A stretch of DNA of 64,000 nt from Phreatobacter cathodiphilus (GTDB taxonomy: Bacteria; Pseudomonadota; Alphaproteobacteria; Rhizobiales; Phreatobacteraceae). Where the stretch lies: assembly GCF_003008515.1 (NCBI RefSeq), contig NZ_CP027668.1, positions 3,513,001 to 3,577,000 of the forward strand, read 5' to 3'. The number at the start of each line of letters is the position of its first letter. Within the stretch, counting starts at the first letter, position 1. The notes beneath the pieces were generated by a model. It was given only the letters and a program-made list of their open reading frames with translations, had not been told where the DNA came from and searched no databases. Positions 50,766 to 59,101 of the stretch are shown in pieces. The translations under genes and the position numbers were made by a program.

Positions 50766-53357
50766 TTAGAGATACGCGGGCAGCTTCGCCTTCCATTCGC
50801 TCATCAGGATCAAGGTGCCTTCTACGGTCTCGCCGTTGTTGACCAGTTCGAGCTCGCCGACCGGCGTTGCCTCGTCCCATTCGAAATGGTCCGAGAGGAA
50901 CGACAGCGCGTCGCGCTTGTAGGCCGTGTCGAGATTGTCAAGCTGGTCGCCCTTGGTTTCCAGCACTGTGATCCGCTTCGCTTCGCCGTCGCGCTGCACG
51001 GCGAAGATGAAATCCGGATAGATTTTGGCCCTCTTCCACCCCTGAACGCCGTATTGCGTCCGCGCGACATTGCGGTGCCACCATGCTAGCGTCTTCTCAC
51101 CGTCGAGATAGACCGCTACGTCCCGCTCGTCGCTATTCAGCTCTTTCTCGTAAACCGGCGCGAACAGGCTCTTTTCGAGCGGGCCGCCCGTGCGGTTCAG
51201 GAGCTGGCGCGCGTTCTCCGGTTCCGTCGTTTCAATGCTGAACGGCATCCGCCAGTTGCGGCCATCAAGGCGCAACCGGAACTGAATGCGTCCTGCCGCG
51301 ACCTCGGCCTTGAACAGGGCCTCGGCGTGCGCGTTCCGCGCGGCATCGAGGCCCTTGCGCAGCTCTTCCACGATCAGGCTGGCGAGCAATCCGAGCTTAG
51401 CGTCATCGAAGCCGCGCGCCCGAAGGGCCGTAACCGTTGCGCCGACAATCTCGCGGCCGACGAAGGGATTAGGCACGATGTCGGAAATCATCCGGACGGC
51501 ATGCGCGGGATCGAAGGCGAGGATTTCCGCATTGGCGGCCACCGTCTCGCCGACGAACAATTCGTCGCCGTCCTCGGCAAGCCTGATCCGTTGGAGCTGG
51601 CTTTCCGCCGCCTGTGCGTTTGCGGGCACCCGATCCGCGATGTTCTGCGGATTGAAGCCCCGCCAGTCGAGCGCGGCGAGCACATCCGTCTCGTAGTCCA
51701 GCTCGCGCGCGTCGCCGCTTTCCACCACCATCACCTTGGGCAAGTAGATTTCTGTGGAGGCGAACGCCGGGCGGCGATTGATCGTGCGGGCCGTCTGGCC
51801 GGCCCCGCTATTGTCGTCCTGCGTCACGCGCAGCACCAGGTCGCCGAGGCCGTCCTGTTCGAGGCCGTCCCTGATGGCGCCGACGACCGTGGCCGTATCG
51901 GCGTGATGCGTGATGACGTGACACTCATCGAGCGAATCAACGTCCGTCTTGAGTGCGCCGGGCTGGCGGAGAATGCGACCGACAAGCTGCGTCATGGCCT
52001 TGAGGTTGGCGCTTGCCGCAAGGCTGCACAGCACATAGGCAAAGGGGCAATCCCAGCCCTCTTGCAGGGCCTGTTTCGTGATGATCGCCCTGACCCGGTT
52101 TGTGGGCGATAAGAGGTCCTGGTTCTCGGGATCGTTTAGATCGTTTTGCTGCGCGGTTTTGATTGCGATTTCCGCTTGATCGAAACCTGCCGTCAGGAGC
52201 CATTCCTTCACGTCTTCGGCATGGATATGGCCGCTTTCGCGCTGATCCGCGCCTGTGCGCTCGACCTGGATCAACATGATCGGGCGAATATAGCGGCCCG
52301 TATCAGCTTGCAGTCGCCGGGCTTCGGCATCCAGCGCGTTAAGCTTGGTAAGCGCCGCGTTCAGCGTCGCCCTCCAGTCATTGCCCTGCCGGGGATCGAG
52401 GTTGAGCGGCATCTTTATCATGCCCTCGCGGTCCAGCTCGCGCCCCGTCACTTCCACCAGCACATTGGCATAGCGGCCTTCGCGCGGATTGCGGCCGCCG
52501 CGCGGCTGCACATCCTGCGGCGTGGCGGTCAGTTCAAGCACGAAACAGGGGTTGAATCCGTAGAGCGTGCCGAAGGCGAGATCGGAAATGGCGCGGTGGC
52601 CTTCATCCATAACGACCACGGGCCGGATGATCCGAAGGGCATTCCCGAGGGAATCCTTCACCATCGGGAACATGCCCGTATAGGCGGAGAGGTTCGGAGT
52701 GCGATCGATGGCGGCCTGATGCGCCTGTTGTTCGCCTTCGGGCGGGAAGAAGCCGTGCACGTCGCCCCGGTCCTGAAACATTTTCAGGGAATCCTGCGTC
52801 TCGCGGTTCGCGGATTGCAACATCAGCAGCATGACGCAGAGATTGGTTTCCACGTCCCGCACATCGAGCCGGTCCGTTTTCTCCATGATCTTCACGCGCC
52901 CCGCCGCTGCGCGGTCGAGCGCCTGACGATAGGGGTGCTGTCGATCCTTCAGGTGCTTGAGGGTCTGCGTATAGATCGCCTCGTTCGGCACAATCCATAG
53001 GACGAAGCCGGAGTTGCGGTCGAGATAGCGGCCCATCACCCGCGACACGGCGGAGACGGCAAGCCACGTCTTGCCGCCCCCCGTCGGTACTTTCAGCACC
53101 GCATTGGGCACGGGCCGCTCGCAGCCGTCCATGCGCGGCGAGAACGGAATCGCGGCGCGGGAAGCGGGCAGCTTCCCCGCCGCCTTCATCGCTTCCCAAG
53201 CCTCTTTCGCGAAATCCGGAATGGCAAGGCCAAGGTCCGGGTCTTGCGCGGCAAGCGCCGCCACCTTGTCGGCGCGCGCCTTCTTTTCCTTCAAAAGGTC
53301 GAGATAGTCGTCAAGCGTCTTGATGACGCGGTCCTGATAATCGAGCTGACGAAACAC
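50766..53357 (-). CDS. res: Type III restriction enzyme, Res subunit
   Basis: This 863-residue subunit has a superfamily 2 helicase core: Walker A V-P-T-G-G-G-K-T (90-97), the D-E-G-H box at 251-254, and T-A-T (277-279). The C-terminal nuclease domain has the PD-(D/E)xK pattern: Asp782 in Y-P-D-F-I-F, then Glu800 and Lys802 in E-T-K-G-D-Q. All catalytic residues are present, so the enzyme looks intact. It starts 4 bases after mod. Type III enzymes cut DNA when two unmethylated, oppositely oriented sites are met. Confidence 0.92.
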   Translation of the reverse strand: MFRQLDYQDRVIKTLDDYLDLLKEKKARADKVAALAAQDPDLGLAIPDFAKEAWEAMKAAGKLPASRAAIPFSPRMDGCERPVPNAVLKVPTGGGKTWLAVSAVSRVMGRYLDRNSGFVLWIVPNEAIYTQTLKHLKDRQHPYRQALDRAAAGRVKIMEKTDRLDVRDVETNLCVMLLMLQSANRETQDSLKMFQDRGDVHGFFPPEGEQQAHQAAIDRTPNLSAYTGMFPMVKDSLGNALRIIRPVVVMDEGHRAISDLAFGTLYGFNPCFVLELTATPQDVQPRGGRNPREGRYANVLVEVTGRELDREGMIKMPLNLDPRQGNDWRATLNAALTKLNALDAEARRLQADTGRYIRPIMLIQVERTGADQRESGHIHAEDVKEWLLTAGFDQAEIAIKTAQQNDLNDPENQDLLSPTNRVRAIITKQALQEGWDCPFAYVLCSLAASANLKAMTQLVGRILRQPGALKTDVDSLDECHVITHHADTATVVGAIRDGLEQDGLGDLVLRVTQDDNSGAGQTARTINRRPAFASTEIYLPKVMVVESGDARELDYETDVLAALDWRGFNPQNIADRVPANAQAAESQLQRIRLAEDGDELFVGETVAANAEILAFDPAHAVRMISDIVPNPFVGREIVGATVTALRARGFDDAKLGLLASLIVEELRKGLDAARNAHAEALFKAEVAAGRIQFRLRLDGRNWRMPFSIETTEPENARQLLNRTGGPLEKSLFAPVYEKELNSDERDVAVYLDGEKTLAWWHRNVARTQYGVQGWKRAKIYPDFIFAVQRDGEAKRITVLETKGDQLDNLDTAYKRDALSFLSDHFEWDEATPVGELELVNNGETVEGTLILMSEWKAKLPAYL

Positions 53358-53361
53358 GGCG

Positions 53362-55092
53362 TCAGCTCCGATCTATCCGGTAGAGCGCGAAGGGCAGCGG
53401 CACGAACTCCACGGGGATGTTCTGTTCCGCCAGCATCTTCTGGCTCACGAACCGCGCCGGGGCGAAGACAAGGTGCCGCTTGTCCGGATCGGAGGCGGCG
53501 AATGCCTTGGCGCGCGCCAGCGTCAACGCCGCTTCCGGCGACTTCAGCCAATCGAGATCGGGCTTGTAGATCAGCCAGACATGCTGGCCTTCCATGGCAC
53601 CAAGATAGAAATCATCCTCGCGCACAGCGGCGGGATCGAGCGCGTGATTGGTCGCCATGTGGAACAGCGCCGCGCCGAGACCGGCATAGGGCGGCAGGGT
53701 TTCGCCGCTCAGCACCTTATCCAGCTCGACGGGATCGCCGAGGGTGCAATAGGTGAAGGTGCCGCCGAGGCCGGTTTTATACTCGTCGTCCTTTGACGTC
53801 GGAACGCCCTGGATAAGGCGGCGAACACGCTCTGCCGTCAGTTCGTCGGCATAGTCTTCCATTTCGACAAGGATAAACTTCCGATTTCCGCCATCCCTTT
53901 CGTTCAGTTTCATGACCGCCTGCGCCGTCGTTCCGGAGCCAGCAAATGAGTCGAGAACGACAGCATCCGGGCCAGCGGTGTATGAAAGAAGCCACTCAAT
54001 CAGTGTGTAGGTCTTTGGATTCTTGAAGGCTTGCTTCGACTCTGGAAAAATCTTTTTCAGCTCATTCGCGCCGCGCCGACCATCTATTTCAATGATCCCC
54101 GGCATCTTCTCCTTGTAGTCCTTAACGTAGGTCTTGAGGCGGATGAGCTGATCGGGATCGTCGCTGAAAATGATGCGGTCCTGCGCAAGCAACTCGTCGC
54201 GGGTGTCTTCAGGAAAGCGGTATCCCATGAGCGGTTGGGGCACCAGTTTCTGGGTCTTGGGATTCATTAAATCCCAGCGATAACCCTCACGGCCTGGGTT
54301 GTGGACGCTTCGCGAGGCAGTGAAAATCCCGCCCCGGTCGATCTGATTATACTCCTGCAAGGGGCCGAGTTGCGGCTTATGCAGCCGGAACCATTCCGCA
54401 TACTGGGATGAAAGCTCATCATCACTTAAGTTGGCGGCCAAAAGCTCCTGTTCCTTCGCAAGAAGGCAATCTTTCAGGTCCGACCACGGAGAACTCCAGA
54501 TAGGCGCAACGCCATCCCGCTCCAAGCAAAATACATGAACATACTCATGCTCAATCGCGATATTCGTTGGATTATTATCTGTCGCATTCTTCCAGATAAT
54601 GGTACCAAGATGAGGATTGCTTTTAGGATTATTATTGTCGCCGAATGTAGCGTGCAGAAGATGCTTGAACAGAGCGACTTCGTTATCGTCGATGCTCGCA
54701 AAAATGACTGCCCCCGGCTTCATGAGGTCACGTAAGAGCTGAAGGCGCGGCCACATCATGCACGCCCACTTGTCATGCCGAAGCGTGTCATCGACGGTGA
54801 TCGGATTGCTATCGAGCCACTCCTGAATCACCGGCGAATTGACTTTATCGTTATATGACCAATCGCTCTTGCCGGTATTGTAGGGCGGGTCGATATACAC
54901 GCAGTCCACCTTGCCCGCGTAGAGCGGCAAGAGCGCTTTCAGCGCATGCAGGTTGTCGCCGTGGATGATGAGGCTGCCGTCAAGCGCGACAGGACCGATG
55001 CCTTTGTCTGCATCGGGCACGAGCGGACGGAAGGGCACCGCCAGATGGTGGTTATAAACAAACTCTTTGCCCTTGAAACTCAGCTCCGTCAT
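53362..55092 (-). CDS. mod: Type III DNA adenine methyltransferase, Mod subunit
   Basis: This 576-residue N6-adenine methyltransferase has D-P-P-Y (68-71) before F-A-G-S-G-T-T (383-389), the motif order of beta-class enzymes such as Type III Mod. The region between them is the target-recognition domain. The ATG at 55092 follows AGGAGGGG. It is the first gene of the leftward operon with res, a small protein and a Rad50-like ATPase. The recognised sequence cannot be read from the protein. Confidence 0.93.
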   Translation of the reverse strand: MTELSFKGKEFVYNHHLAVPFRPLVPDADKGIGPVALDGSLIIHGDNLHALKALLPLYAGKVDCVYIDPPYNTGKSDWSYNDKVNSPVIQEWLDSNPITVDDTLRHDKWACMMWPRLQLLRDLMKPGAVIFASIDDNEVALFKHLLHATFGDNNNPKSNPHLGTIIWKNATDNNPTNIAIEHEYVHVFCLERDGVAPIWSSPWSDLKDCLLAKEQELLAANLSDDELSSQYAEWFRLHKPQLGPLQEYNQIDRGGIFTASRSVHNPGREGYRWDLMNPKTQKLVPQPLMGYRFPEDTRDELLAQDRIIFSDDPDQLIRLKTYVKDYKEKMPGIIEIDGRRGANELKKIFPESKQAFKNPKTYTLIEWLLSYTAGPDAVVLDSFAGSGTTAQAVMKLNERDGGNRKFILVEMEDYADELTAERVRRLIQGVPTSKDDEYKTGLGGTFTYCTLGDPVELDKVLSGETLPPYAGLGAALFHMATNHALDPAAVREDDFYLGAMEGQHVWLIYKPDLDWLKSPEAALTLARAKAFAASDPDKRHLVFAPARFVSQKMLAEQNIPVEFVPLPFALYRIDRS

Positions 55093-55277
55093 CGCCCCTC
55101 CTCAACCTCACCTCCTGCGGCGCTCTCGGCGCGACCAGTGGAAGTGATCTTTAGCTAGCCAGCGCCCCGACCGCGTCGAATCGGTTCAACCTAACGGAGC
55201 AGCCCTCCGCCGCAAAAAAGCAACCGCACAAGAGCGTGGGCGAGATCCATCGACAGCCATCATCCGGTTCGACATCA

Positions 55278-55308
55278 CCGTGGCATACCTGTTGACAGTA
55301 TGCCACGG
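55278..55308. promoter_or_regulatory. Large palindrome overlapping a TTGACA promoter element
   Basis: CCGTGGCATAC (55278-55288) and GTATGCCACGG (55298-55308) are perfect 11-bp arms around CTGTTGACA. The TTGACA at 55292-55297 is a perfect -35 sequence for rightward transcription; a weak -10 (CATTCG) lies 17 bases on. The site is between the divergent mod operon and the MerR-like gene and is probably the operator for one or both. Confidence 0.65.
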
Positions 55309-55327
55309 CCGTGTCATTCGTCCGCTC

Positions 55328-55939
55328 ATGAGCACATACACAGACACCCAGATCCTTGAAGCCACCCAGCTGCCCGAGCGGCAGCTCCGCGTGCTGATCA
55401 CGTCCAAAGGCGCCGTCCCCGAGAGCGGCGGCAAGGGCGTTGTCCGACGCTGGACGGCTACGACCGTTCGTTATGTCGCGCGGGTCTCCGCGCTGCACAG
55501 GGCGGGGTTGAGCCTGAAGCTGGCGAACAAGATCGTCGCCGAGATGCGCGGCGACGCCAATTTTGATCACATCGACCCTGACCATGCCGACGCGGCAGCG
55601 AGCCGTGGGTGGTTCGATCCTGAGCAACCGCTGCGGGCCGAGAGCGGCGATGCGATCCTGGGAATCGCTGAGGGCGGGCTTGTGATCCTCACCGACGAAG
55701 CTGGAACGCGGCTGATCGGGCGTGTGACCGAGGACGGCTCGGACTTCTGGCACATCTCTTACTTCGTGATGGCCGAGTATCGGGCCCCGGACAGCAACTG
55801 GGAGCAGCAGCTTCTGGGGGCCACTTTCATGCTGCGGATCAATCTCAGCCTGGCATGCCGGATCGCGATGCGGCGGCTGCTGGGGATCGAGGTCTACTTC
55901 CAGAACGGCCGCCCCTTCAGCCCGGGCCGCAGCCTCTGA
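55328..55939 (+). CDS. MerR-like winged-helix regulator
   Basis: This 203-residue protein begins with a helix-turn-helix of MerR type (I-L-E-A-T-Q-L-P-E-R-Q-L-R-V-L, then R-W-T-A-T-T-V-R-Y-V-A-R-V-S-A-L). The C-terminal 120 residues show no familiar domain. The ATG at 55328 was chosen because the homology starts there; an earlier start at 55280 would lie inside the palindrome. The predicted -10 sits just before 55328, so the message may be leaderless. It is likely the repressor binding that palindrome. It overlaps the excisionase-like gene as TGATG. Confidence 0.6.
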   Translation: MSTYTDTQILEATQLPERQLRVLITSKGAVPESGGKGVVRRWTATTVRYVARVSALHRAGLSLKLANKIVAEMRGDANFDHIDPDHADAAASRGWFDPEQPLRAESGDAILGIAEGGLVILTDEAGTRLIGRVTEDGSDFWHISYFVMAEYRAPDSNWEQQLLGATFMLRINLSLACRIAMRRLLGIEVYFQNGRPFSPGRSL

Positions 55940-56220
55940 TGCCACGGCCCGTCCGCCATAGCCCCGGGGATCTGGCGCCAGTCTTCGTCGACCGTAGCAC
56001 GGCGGCGAGGCTGGTCCAGATCAGCGTGGATACCTGGGATAGCTGGGTCCGCAGCGGCTTCGTGCCGCGCGCCCGCGTCCAGCATGGCGGCATCACTCGC
56101 TGGCACTGGCCCGAGGTCGAGGCCCAGCTTCTTGCCGCTCGCCAGCCCGGCGAAATCGACCCATACATGAAGGGGATTGCCGATGCAGCGCCGCGCCGCA
56201 GCCGTCACGCTTCCCGCTAA
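55939..56220 (+). CDS. Excisionase-like helix-turn-helix protein
   Basis: This 93-residue protein contains a winged helix-turn-helix of the excisionase/AlpA class (F-V-D-R-S-T-A-A-R-L-V-Q-I-S-V-D-T-W, then R-W-H-W-P-E-V-E). It starts at an ATG that overlaps the upstream stop and itself overlaps the integrase gene, so the three genes form one module. It probably bends DNA at the attachment sites and favours excision. Confidence 0.72.
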   Translation: MPRPVRHSPGDLAPVFVDRSTAARLVQISVDTWDSWVRSGFVPRARVQHGGITRWHWPEVEAQLLAARQPGEIDPYMKGIADAAPRRSRHASR

Positions 56221-57268
56221 TGTCATGCGGATCAGGGGCCGCAACGGGAAGCACTACTACTATTTTCAGGAGCGCCGCGGCCAGAAGGATGCGGGCGAGC
56301 GCTTTCGGCTACCTGGAGACCCCCATGATCCAGTCTTCTGGGCCAAGGTGCAGGAGCTGAGCCTCGGCTACTCGGGCCCCAAGCCTGGCAGCTTCGATGC
56401 ACTGATCGCCCACTACCGCAGCCTGAGCAGCTACCGCAATCTCGCGCGCAATACACAGAATACCTACGGCATCGCTCTGGGCCATATCTCGGCGGCGCTG
56501 GGCGCTCAGGAGGTGCGGGGTTTTCAAGCGCGTCATCTCTACGCGCTTCAGGAGGCCCATGCCGATCGCCCGTCGATGGCCAATATGATTGTCCGGGTGA
56601 TGAGCGTCCTATTGCGGGAAGGCGTCCGCGCTGACTATTGCGCCTCGAACGTCGCTAGGGATGTGAAGCAACTCAGAGAGAACCCTGATGGCGCCGCCCC
56701 GTGGAGCGAAGCTGTCTTCTCGTACGTGCTGCGGAATGCGCCCGAGCGACTGATGAGGGCTGCCGTCTTGGGGCGGGCAACAGGTCAGCGTGCGGTCGAT
56801 CTGGTCCGTATGCGCGGCGCCGACCTCCACGAGCAGGGCATCAAATTCACCATCACGAAGTTGCGCGGGGCGCCTCACTGGTGCCCGTTACCGAACGATG
56901 CGTGGGCGATCATCAAAGCTTGGGATGAGCAACCCATGCTGCCATTTCTGCACAAGGACGGTCGCTTCTGGAACGAAGAGCGGCTGCGTGAGGAATGGTT
57001 GGCTTGGAAGCGTCAGCACTCCGACCACATTCCTCAGGATGCGACCCTCCATGACCTTCGCGCCAATGCTGTTTGTGACCGTCGGAACGCGGGTGTGCCG
57101 CACCAGCAGATCGTCGCCCAGCTCGGCATGTCGCAAGGGATGGTCATGCGCTACTCGAAGCACATCGACCAGGCTTTGAACGCCGTCGAGGGCATGGCCC
57201 TGATGGAACGAGCCGAGAACGGCGTGTTGCAAAACATCTACGGCTCAATTGCAAAACGGTCCGCGTAA
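56183..57268 (+). CDS. int: Tyrosine recombinase / integrase
   Basis: This 361-residue site-specific recombinase has the catalytic set Arg203 (T-G-Q-R-A-V-D-L), His290-x-x-Arg293 (L-H-D-L-R-A-N-A) and Tyr324 (V-M-R-Y-S-K-H). A SAM-like core-binding domain lies at about residues 70-160. The ATG at 56183 follows AAGGGGA; a TTG at 56177 is also open. The gene overlaps the excisionase-like gene and ends 38 bases before the right repeat, so it is the enzyme that integrated the island. Confidence 0.93.
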   Translation: MQRRAAAVTLPANVMRIRGRNGKHYYYFQERRGQKDAGERFRLPGDPHDPVFWAKVQELSLGYSGPKPGSFDALIAHYRSLSSYRNLARNTQNTYGIALGHISAALGAQEVRGFQARHLYALQEAHADRPSMANMIVRVMSVLLREGVRADYCASNVARDVKQLRENPDGAAPWSEAVFSYVLRNAPERLMRAAVLGRATGQRAVDLVRMRGADLHEQGIKFTITKLRGAPHWCPLPNDAWAIIKAWDEQPMLPFLHKDGRFWNEERLREEWLAWKRQHSDHIPQDATLHDLRANAVCDRRNAGVPHQQIVAQLGMSQGMVMRYSKHIDQALNAVEGMALMERAENGVLQNIYGSIAKRSA

Positions 57269-57299
57269 GCGGTTGTTTGGACGTCGCTTTCGACCGCTT
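57267..57299. other. Dyad between integrase gene and right attachment repeat
   Basis: AAGCGGT (57267-57273) and ACCGCTT (57293-57299) form a 7-bp inverted repeat with a 19-base spacer. It could be an arm-type integrase site or a weak terminator for int. There is no T-tract directly after it. Confidence 0.3.
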
Positions 57300-57305
57300 C
57301 GGCGT

Positions 57306-57320
57306 TTAATTGGCGGTTAA
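57306..57320 (+). repeat. Right attachment repeat (attR core)
   Basis: TTAATTGGCGGTTAA is identical to the left copy at 42514-42528; the bases flanking it differ on both sides. It lies 45 bases upstream of the ftsE start, so integration occurred inside the regulatory gap upstream of ftsE. Confidence 0.85.
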
Positions 57321-57365
57321 GTCCCCGCCCGTGGCATGATCGCGCGGCCGAATCGCCGGCCTCAG

Positions 57366-58067
57366 ATGAAAGGCGACGCCTTGGTCCGTTTCGAGAATGT
57401 CGGTCTGCGCTACGGGCTGGGGCCCGAAGTGCTGAAGGATCTCTCCTTCGGCATCGAGCCGCATTCCTTCCAGTTCCTCACCGGACCCTCCGGCGCCGGC
57501 AAGACCAGCCTGCTGAAGCTGCTCTTCCTGTCGCTGCGGGCGACGCGCGGCATCGTCACCGTCTTCGACCACGACACCTCGCGCCTGTCCAAGGACGAGC
57601 TCTCGGTGCTGCGCCGCCGAATCGGCATCGTCTTCCAGGACTTCCGCCTGCTCGATCACCTGACCACCTACGAGAACGTCGCGCTGCCGCTGCGCGTCCT
57701 CGGCAAGGAGGAGGCGAGCTACCGCTCCGAGGTCATCGACCTCCTGGAATGGGTCGGGCTCGGCGAGCGCATCGACGCCTATCCGCCGATCCTCTCCGGC
57801 GGCGAGAAGCAGCGCGCCGCCATCGCCCGCGCCGTCATCGTCCGCCCGGAGATGTTGCTGGCCGACGAGCCCACGGGGAATGTCGACCCCCCGCTCGCCA
57901 AGCGCCTGCTGCGCCTCTTCGTCGAGCTCAACCGCACCGGCACCGCCGTGCTCATCGCCACCCACGACCTCTCCCTGCTCGACCAGGTGGAGGCGCGCCA
58001 GCTCGTCATCCGCGAGGGCAGCCTCACCGTCACCGATCCCCACCATGCCGAGGCGGGCGGATGGTGA
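57366..58067 (+). CDS. ftsE: Cell division ATP-binding protein FtsE
   Basis: This 233-residue ATPase works with FtsX to activate peptidoglycan hydrolases at division. It has Walker A G-P-S-G-A-G-K-T-S, signature L-S-G-G-E-K-Q-R, Walker B L-L-A-D-E-P-T-G-N-V-D and H-loop A-T-H-D. The start is uncertain: ATG at 57336, ATG at 57366 (chosen), or TTG at 57381, which would give the usual family start V-R-F-E-N-V-G. The gene overlaps ftsX by 7 bases. The island end is 45 bases upstream. Confidence 0.92.
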   Translation: MKGDALVRFENVGLRYGLGPEVLKDLSFGIEPHSFQFLTGPSGAGKTSLLKLLFLSLRATRGIVTVFDHDTSRLSKDELSVLRRRIGIVFQDFRLLDHLTTYENVALPLRVLGKEEASYRSEVIDLLEWVGLGERIDAYPPILSGGEKQRAAIARAVIVRPEMLLADEPTGNVDPPLAKRLLRLFVELNRTGTAVLIATHDLSLLDQVEARQLVIREGSLTVTDPHHAEAGGW

Positions 58068-59050
58068 GCGGAACCCGCCGCAGCGCCGCCCTGCGCCACT
58101 GGCTGGCGACCCGCGAGCGCGACGGGCTCGCCGGCACGGCGGCGGCCGGTCATCGCCCGCGCGGCGCCTCCCTCGTGCCGCCCTCCTCCATCGCCGGGCG
58201 GGCGCTGGCGGTGATCATCGCCATCATGACCTTCCTCGGCTCGCTGACGGTGGGCAGCGTCGATCTCGTCCGCACCGCCGCCGCCGACTGGACCTCCTCC
58301 ATCGTGCGCGAGGCGACCATCCAGGTCCGCCCCGTGCCGGGCCGGGACCTCGCCGCCGACGTGACCCGCGCCACCGAGATCGCAGTGCGCTTCCCGGGCG
58401 TCGCCGACGTCTCGCCTTACACGGCCGAGGAGACGCGCCGCATGCTCGAGCCCTGGCTCGGCACCGGCCTCGGCGCCGAGGACCTGCCGATCCCGCGGCT
58501 CATCGTCGTCAAGCTCGCCGACGACCGCCGCACCGACATGGAGGCCTTCCGCCGGGCTCTCGCCGAGGTGCCCCCCGCCAGCCTCGACGACCACCGCCAG
58601 TGGTTCGATCGCCTGCGGGCCATGGCGCGGGCTGTCATCGTCGTCGGCCTCGTCATCGTCGCGCTGATGGTGGCGGCGACGGGGCTCTCCGTCGTCTTCG
58701 CCACCCGCGCGGCGGTGGAGACCAACAGGCCCGTGGTGGAGGTGCTGCATTTCGTCGGCGCCCGCGACGCCTTCATCGCGGGCGAGTTCCAGCGCCATTT
58801 CCTCTGGCTGGCGCTGAAGGGCAGCCTCGCCGGCGGCCTCGCCGCCCTGGGGGCCATCATGCTGTCGGGACTGATCGCGGGACGCTGGCGGGCGACCGCC
58901 GGCGGCGACCAGATCGAGGCGCTGTTCGGTGCCTTCTCGCTGGGGCCGACCGGCTATGCCGCCATCGCCGGCCTGGTGGTGCTGGTCACGGCGGTCGCCG
59001 CCCTCACCTGCCGCTTCACGGTGATGCGCACGCTGGGGGCGATCGACTGA
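58061..59050 (+). CDS. ftsX: Cell division protein FtsX (ABC permease-like)
   Basis: This 329-residue inner-membrane protein has four hydrophobic segments, at about residues 45-67, 190-212, 248-270 and 295-315. A periplasmic domain lies between the first two, as in FtsX. With FtsE it transmits a signal to cell-wall hydrolases. The start codon lies inside the end of ftsE, so the two are translationally coupled. Confidence 0.92.
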   Translation: MVSGTRRSAALRHWLATRERDGLAGTAAAGHRPRGASLVPPSSIAGRALAVIIAIMTFLGSLTVGSVDLVRTAAADWTSSIVREATIQVRPVPGRDLAADVTRATEIAVRFPGVADVSPYTAEETRRMLEPWLGTGLGAEDLPIPRLIVVKLADDRRTDMEAFRRALAEVPPASLDDHRQWFDRLRAMARAVIVVGLVIVALMVAATGLSVVFATRAAVETNRPVVEVLHFVGARDAFIAGEFQRHFLWLALKGSLAGGLAALGAIMLSGLIAGRWRATAGGDQIEALFGAFSLGPTGYAAIAGLVVLVTAVAALTCRFTVMRTLGAID

Positions 59051-59101
59051 GGACTGCGGGAACCCTCAACGAGCGAAGTGCGTCCCGCCGTCGATGCCCC
59101 G

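Larger units (their letters stand above)
42514..57320. mobile_element. Integrative genomic island (defence island) inserted upstream of ftsE
   Basis: The element is bounded by the perfect 15-bp direct repeat TTAATTGGCGGTTAA at 42514-42528 and 57306-57320. A tyrosine integrase gene ends 38 bases before the right repeat, preceded by an excisionase-like gene. Part of the cargo (43-46 kb) is clearly AT-richer than the chromosome. Contents from left to right: a SIR2/kinase/deoxyribosyltransferase cassette, a serine recombinase, an HUH Rep-like gene, a Rad50-like ATPase with a Type III restriction-modification operon, regulators and the integrase. It separates the MJ0042 gene from ftsE-ftsX, neighbours in related genomes. 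No conjugation genes are present. Confidence 0.85.

Noticed and set aside
48031-55092. Reading the mod-res-ATPase operon as BREX or DISARM
   Set aside because: There is no PglZ, BrxC, BrxL, DrmA or DrmB; the methyltransferase and nuclease are of ordinary Type III form.
57749-58060. Upstream extension of the ftsX frame into ftsE
   Set aside because: It is an Arg/Pro/His-rich shadow of ftsE; FtsX similarity begins at the ATG at 58061.
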